Source: Vreelandella lionensis (lineage in GTDB: Bacteria > Pseudomonadota > Gammaproteobacteria > Pseudomonadales > Halomonadaceae). From it: a stretch of 64,000 nt of DNA. Below, in pieces: positions 60,523-64,000 of the stretch (its first letter is position 1; each line of letters starts with the position of its first letter). The translations under genes were made by a program, and so were the position numbers. Below the pieces are notes generated by a model. That model saw nothing but the letters and a program-made list of their open reading frames with translations. It made no database searches and was not told the DNA's origin. The stretch is taken from contig NZ_MWVI01000097.1 in the NCBI RefSeq assembly GCF_002087295.1, positions 93,578 to 157,577 of the forward strand. The letters are read 5' to 3'.

Positions 60523-60934
60523 TTAGCCCTCACCGAGCGATAGAGTCTGAACCATCATCTGCTTGGTTGTGTTGAAAACCTCTACATTGGCCTGAATAGG
60601 AGCGCGATGCCGAAATCATATTGACCATTTCATGGACCGGCTCAACATTCGGCTTAGCAACGTAGCCATCTTCATCAGCCGCTGGGTGATTCGGCATATA
60701 CTCCATACGCAGCGGTGAATCGTTTTCCACAACCTCAGTAACCCGGACGCCGCCAACACCGTAGCGGTTAGACTGTGCCTGGGTTTCAAACATCACCTGC
60801 TTTGCGCGGTAGGTTTCACCATCTGGCCCTGCCACGCTATCGGCATTGGCCATGTTGCTTGCCGTTACATTCATACGCTGCGCTTGGGCGCTCATCGCAG
60901 AACCGGCAATATCAAACGCTGAAAACATCGACAT
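60523..60934 (-). CDS. flgC: Flagellar proximal rod protein FlgC (frame break near 3' end)
   Basis: About 137 residues. MSMFSAFDIAGSAMSAQAQRMNVTASNMANADSVAGPDGETYRAKQVMF matches FlgC closely. The C-terminal D0 helix ([40 protein letters not shown]) is restored by removing one base near 60598; without this the frame ends at 60530 in an unrelated tail. ATG at 60934 with an AGGAG site 11 bases upstream. Confidence 0.95.
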
Positions 60935-60959
60935 CGCTTATTTTTCTCCTATTACTAGG

Positions 60960-61392
60960 TTATTCAGGTTGCATCGCATTTTTCAGGCCCTGAATACGAC
61001 GGTTCATAATGGTGAGCGCCGCCTGGTAGCGCACAGCGTTATCCGCGAACTGGGTTCGCTCACGGTCCATGTCAACGGTGTTACCATCCAGACTCGGCTG
61101 ATCCGGAACACGATAGAGCAGCTCGGTGCTTCCAGCACCACGCCATGCGGGGCCTTCTCCTGCCAAGTGCTGTTCGGAGGTGCGCGCTAACGCCAAGCCG
61201 CCATTTGGCTGCTGTTGAGACTGTCCGCCTTCAACGGCTTTTTTCAGTTCACTAGCAAAGTCAATGTCGCGCGCCTTATAGTTGGGCGTATCCGCATTGG
61301 CAATGTTAGCGGCTAGCACTTGGTGACGTGCTTGGCGCAGGCCCAGCGCCTGCTGGTGGAAGTTAAAGGCCAGATTCAAGCTGATCAATCAT
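60960..61392 (-). CDS. flgB: Flagellar proximal rod protein FlgB (frame break near start)
   Basis: About 143 residues. The main open frame begins with TTG at 61388, but the family N-terminus MIDQLESGL is encoded from ATG at 61392, preceded by GAGGG, and joins NFHQQALGLRQARHQVLAANIANADTPNYKARDIDFASELKKAVEG after one extra T near 61370. The C-terminal helix (ERTQFADNAVRYQAALTIMNRRIQGLKNAMQ) is normal. It is first in flgBCDEFGHIJ and divergent from flgA. Confidence 0.95.
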
Positions 61393-61411
61393 GCCGACCC
61401 TCGCTCGCTGA

Positions 61412-61429
61412 GAGGCAGAAATAAACCGG
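61412..61429 (+). promoter_or_regulatory. Possible FlhDC half-site in the flgA/flgB divergent region
   Basis: GAGGCAGAAATAAACCGG contains GGCAGAAATA, which resembles the AT-rich FlhD4C2 recognition core as I recall it from enterobacteria. It lies between divergent flgB and flgA, as expected of class 2 promoters. I could not align a clear second half-site. Confidence 0.25.
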
Positions 61430-61587
61430 AAATTGTTGATGATGAATAATATGCTCCTCTCTTTCACCTTAAAGCATGGAACAGCTACCGTTTACACCAG
61501 CATTTCCCATGATGCGTAGGATACTTTTGCATTACACTCCCATGCTGATGTTTACCATCTGATTTTCTATACTGGGCGACTTTACCC

Positions 61588-62301
61588 ATGCGCTATTTGC
61601 TGCACGTTGTTGCACGCTACTCAGCAGTTAAGTCATTGTTGTTACTGCTATGTGTTGGCCTATCCCAACCCTCCTGGGCAGAAACAAGCGATCAGTCACT
61701 TGTTGAAAGCGTCCAGCAATTTCTCTATCAAGAAGCACAGGCCCTGGGACAAGAGGCAGTCATCAATATCGCACCGCCATCCCCCCATTTACCCACCTGC
61801 ATACAGCCAACGCCCTTTCTGACTAACCCTAACCAAGCTCCTATTGGGCGTGTTTCTGTAGGCGTTAGGCGTGGAGCTGATGGGCGTCAAGTACGCTACC
61901 TGCAGGCAGAAGTAGATGTCATTGGCAGCTACGTTGTGGCAAGCCAAGATATTGATAGAGGCACGTTGATTACCGCCGCTATGCTCGACCAGCGAGAAGG
62001 CAACCTTAGCGATTTATCTAGCCAAACGCTGACCGACCAGGCCGATATTGTCGGCAAAGTAGCTCAGCGGCCTATCCGTAGTGGCAGCACGTTTCAGGCG
62101 CATTTCCTGCATGCACCTAGCCTCGTGGAACGCGGGCAGCGCGTAACAGTCATAGCAGAAGGAGCTGGCTTTCGTGTCTCTCGAGAGGGGGAGGCGCTTG
62201 CTGATGGGGCACAAGGAGAAACCATTCGTGTGCGTTTTGGTTCTCGTGAAATAATGACGGCGCGGGTGATCGGCCAAGGCACATTAATGGTGGATTTTTA
62301 G
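61588..62301 (+). CDS. flgA: P-ring assembly chaperone FlgA
   Basis: 237-residue periplasmic chaperone that helps FlgI form the P-ring. The signal peptide (SLLLLLCVGLSQPSWA, about residues 16-31) is followed by a variable N-domain with two cysteines (one in LPTCIQP) and a SAF-type domain (VVASQDIDRGTLITAAMLDQREGNL). The C-terminal part is VTVIAEGAGFRVSREGEALADGAQGETIRVRFGSREIMTARVIGQGTLMVDF, strongly conserved in FlgA. The gene is intact, divergent from flgB, and followed by flgM. Confidence 0.95.
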   Translation: MRYLLHVVARYSAVKSLLLLLCVGLSQPSWAETSDQSLVESVQQFLYQEAQALGQEAVINIAPPSPHLPTCIQPTPFLTNPNQAPIGRVSVGVRRGADGRQVRYLQAEVDVIGSYVVASQDIDRGTLITAAMLDQREGNLSDLSSQTLTDQADIVGKVAQRPIRSGSTFQAHFLHAPSLVERGQRVTVIAEGAGFRVSREGEALADGAQGETIRVRFGSREIMTARVIGQGTLMVDF

Positions 62302-62310
62302 CCTAAGACC

Positions 62311-62337
62311 TAAAGTGTTTAGCATCTAGGCCGATAG
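62311..62337 (+). promoter_or_regulatory. Sigma-28 promoter of flgMN
   Basis: TAAA (62311-62314), 15-base spacer starting GTGTTT, then GCCGATAG (62330-62337). Nearly perfect FliA promoter, 49 bases before flgM, as in enterobacteria where flgM is made from both class 2 and class 3 promoters. Confidence 0.9.
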
Positions 62338-62386
62338 ATAGTAATACAGCGCGCGGCGCCCCAACGTTGACGATGAGGCCAACAAC

Positions 62387-62653
62387 GTGAAAATTGATAA
62401 CCTTAATCCGCTGCTTCGCAATACTCCAGCGCAGCAGCGTGATGACGCACAGAAGGTAAGTGAAGCAAAGCAGCCTGAAACGGGTAATACTACCCGTGAA
62501 GCGACTCAGCTCAGCCAATCTAGCATCGATAGCAGCCAGGATATCGATATGGCTAAGGTACAGGAAATTCGTGATGCTATTCGTGAGGGACGGCTCGAAG
62601 TGCGTGCCGACCGTATTGCGGATGGTCTAATTGCCAACTTGAAAGATCAGTAA
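62387..62653 (+). CDS. flgM: Anti-sigma-28 factor FlgM
   Basis: 88 residues. It inhibits FliA until the hook is complete, then is exported. The N-terminal half is polar and probably disordered (MKIDNLNPLLRNTPAQQRDDAQ). The C-terminal sigma-binding half is VQEIRDAIREGRLEVRADRIADGLIANL, the diagnostic FlgM motif. GTG start at 62387. The gene is intact. Its partner sigma factor is encoded 50 kb away in the same window. Confidence 0.96.
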   Translation: MKIDNLNPLLRNTPAQQRDDAQKVSEAKQPETGNTTREATQLSQSSIDSSQDIDMAKVQEIRDAIREGRLEVRADRIADGLIANLKDQ

Positions 62654-62661
62654 ATCTACCT

Positions 62662-63098
62662 ATGAGCCTTTCACGCCTACTCTCCAGTCAGTTGCAACGC
62701 CTCGAGGATTTGATTGCCTTACTCTCCAGCGAAAAGAGCAGTTGACCAAAGGCAGTATTGATGGCGATATATTGACTGATATCGCGGGTAAGAAACAGGC
62801 GCTTCTAGAAGAACTAGAACGCATGGAGGTATTACGTCGCGGTGTACAGGCAAAGCTTGGCTATCCAGAAGGTGCTCCTGGCGCGAAGCTGGCGGCCACA
62901 GATGCTGACTGCCTAGCAACCTGGGAAAGCTTGCTAGAAAAAAGCGAGCGGGTTTCACGAATGAATGCATTAACCGGGCAAATGCTCTCATTGCGTATGA
63001 AGCATAACCAGGAGATGCTGGACTACATTCGCCAAATTGCAGAAAAAACGCTCTACAAGCCCAACGGGCGCAATAGTGCTCAGCCGGGCCCGCATTAA
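62662..63098 (+). CDS. flgN: FlgK/FlgL export chaperone FlgN (frame break)
   Basis: About 145 residues, helical. MSLSRLLSSQLQRLEDLIALLSSE joins after a break near 62730 to EQLTKGSIDGDILTDIAGKKQALLEELERMEVLRRGVQAKLG and a C-terminal helix (MNALTGQMLSLRMKHNQEMLDYIRQIAEKTLY) that binds the junction proteins. It is 8 bp after flgM. Its clients FlgK and FlgL are encoded at 50530-53786. Confidence 0.92.
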
Positions 63099-63181
63099 TG
63101 CCTCTGCTTAACAAGCAACCATAGACAATACTATACAAAGCGCTTCAATGGGAACAATATCGTTCACCATCGGAGTTTGTT

Positions 63182-63921
63182 ATGCTGCCTCATCTTCCAG
63201 AAGGTTTCACCGCCGTTGTGGCAGGTGCAAATGGCGGTATAGGAAGCGCCATACTGCAAAGCCTGCTTTCATCTCCGCAAACAGGGCATGTGATTGCGGT
63301 TAGCCGCTTCCCCCTCGTTTTTGAACATCCCAAGCTTGACTCAATCACTGCGGATATCACCACCACCACAGGCCGACAAGCACTCTGTGAAAGGGTAAAC
63401 GGCCGACCTGTCCACCTACTCTTCAACGCGATCGGGCTGCTTCACGATGCCTCCCACAGCATACAGCCAGAGAAGCGCCTGGAGCAGCTGGATGAAGTAT
63501 CATTTGCCCAGGTGATGTATATTAATGCGGCAATCCCAGCCCTGCTACTCGCTGCTCTAAAGCCTTCTCTACAGGGCAAGCACGCTACCATTATTGCCAG
63601 CCTTTCTGCTCGTGTAGGATCTATCACTGACAATGGGTATGGTGGCTGGTATAGCTATCGTGCTAGTAAAGCCGCGCATAATATGCTGTTGAGAACCGCC
63701 GCTATTGAGCTTAAGAGGTTAATAAACAGTCGATTGTTCTCTGCCTCCATCCCGGCACTACGGACACTCCTCTCTCAAAGCCTTTTCAAGCCCGTGTCCC
63801 TACCGAAAAGCTATTTAGCGCAGAGTTCGTGGCGAAACAGTTAATTGACGTCATGGCCAAGCGCTCGCCCGAAGAGACCGGCAGCTTCTGGGACTGGGCA
63901 GGTGAACCTATTGACTGGTAA
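63182..63921 (+). CDS. Short-chain dehydrogenase/reductase (SDR), frame break
   Basis: About 246 residues. Rossmann-type NAD(P) site VAGANGGIGSAIL near the N-terminus, the LLFNAIG motif in place of NNAG, catalytic Ser in IASLSARVGS and YRASK (YxxxK) with an upstream Tyr. The overall pattern resembles C-factor/CsgA-like SDRs; the substrate is unknown. After a break near 63720 the C-terminal end continues SIVLCLHPGTTDTPLSKPFQARVP ... FWDWAGEPIDW to 63921. It is 83 bp after flgN, followed by a strong terminator. It is probably not part of the flagellar system. Confidence 0.88.
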
Positions 63922-63934
63922 AAGCAGAGCAAAA

Positions 63935-63968
63935 AAGCCCCGAACATGCTGTGTTCGGGGCTTTTCTT
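63935..63968 (+). terminator. Strong intrinsic terminator after the SDR gene
   Basis: Stem AAGCCCCGAACA/TGTTCGGGGCTT, 12 bp perfect, loop TGCTG, flanked by an A-run on one side and TTTTCTT on the other, so it can act in both directions. It lies 14 bases after the SDR stop. Confidence 0.92.
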
Positions 63969-63978
63969 CGGCGCAACA

Positions 63979-64000
63979 AAAAACCCAGCCTATTGGCTGG
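63979..64000. terminator. Second hairpin, cut by the window edge
   Basis: An A-run then CCCAGCC-TATT-GGCTGG: an incomplete stem-loop that looks like the far half of another intrinsic terminator, probably for a convergent gene to the right. Confidence 0.5.

Noticed and set aside
1..64000. Flagellar locus as a decaying pseudogene region
   Set aside because: Breaks also hit non-flagellar genes, substitutions in conserved motifs are rare and promoters are intact; sequence error explains the pattern better, though it is not proven.
1..64000. tRNA, rRNA, CRISPR array, insertion sequence, prophage or attachment site
   Set aside because: None could be recognised on either strand.

Overview
The window looks like a gammaproteobacterial chromosome segment, most likely Halomonas or a close Halomonadaceae relative. 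The clues are moderately high GC, enterobacterial-style flhDC control of flagella, an flgAMN/flgBCDEFGHIJKL layout, and a P. aeruginosa-style split class II ribonucleotide reductase (nrdJa/nrdJb). The genus is an inference from gene content only.

Layout. Positions 1-10228 hold the end of an MFS transporter gene, uvrA, a Crp/Fnr-family regulator, nrdJb-nrdJa, a small exported protein and a bacteriophytochrome-like GGDEF protein. The rest, apart from a terminal SDR gene, is one nearly complete flagellar and chemotaxis supercluster. Minus-strand block A (8197-19116) is flhB-flhA-flhF-orf112-orf200-flhE-fliA-motC-motD-GGDEF. Block B (19250-33385) is flhD-flhC-motA-motB-cheA-cheW-three MCP genes-cheR-cheB-cheY-cheZ. 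Block C (33493-37690) is fliS-fliT-a second fliK-like gene-fhlB plus a YcgR/PilZ/HD-GYP fusion. Then come flaG (+), fliE (-), the plus-strand run fliFGHIJK-fliLMNOPQR (39007-50477), the minus-strand run flgBCDEFGHIJ-flgKL (50530-61392), and flgA-flgM-flgN (+, 61588-63098).

How it works together. FlhD/FlhC should switch on the hook-basal-body genes. FliA (sigma-28), held back by FlgM until the hook is finished, should then read late promoters. I find four near-perfect sigma-28 promoters (TAAA-N15-GCCGATA type), before flgM, flaG, fliS and flgK, and a weaker one before motA. Two stator pairs, a complete Che pathway with CheZ, and two c-di-GMP proteins (one making, one sensing and degrading) are wired into the cluster. 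Flagellin (fliC) and the filament cap (fliD) are not in the window.

Most interesting: between flhF and flhE, where FlhG would be expected, are two unrecognised ORFs. One of them (orf200) starts with a DQAxxLR peptide like the FlhF-activating peptide of FlhG, but has no MinD-type P-loop. FlhF itself has an unusual C-terminal extension of about 230 residues. I read this as a possible non-canonical FlhF regulatory module.

Caution on quality: about 43 apparent reading-frame breaks and two in-frame stops fall in about 31 genes, most of them core flagellar genes whose halves are well conserved on both sides. Sequencing or assembly error is the simplest explanation. Split genes are therefore given as single CDSs spanning the breaks, with approximate break positions.
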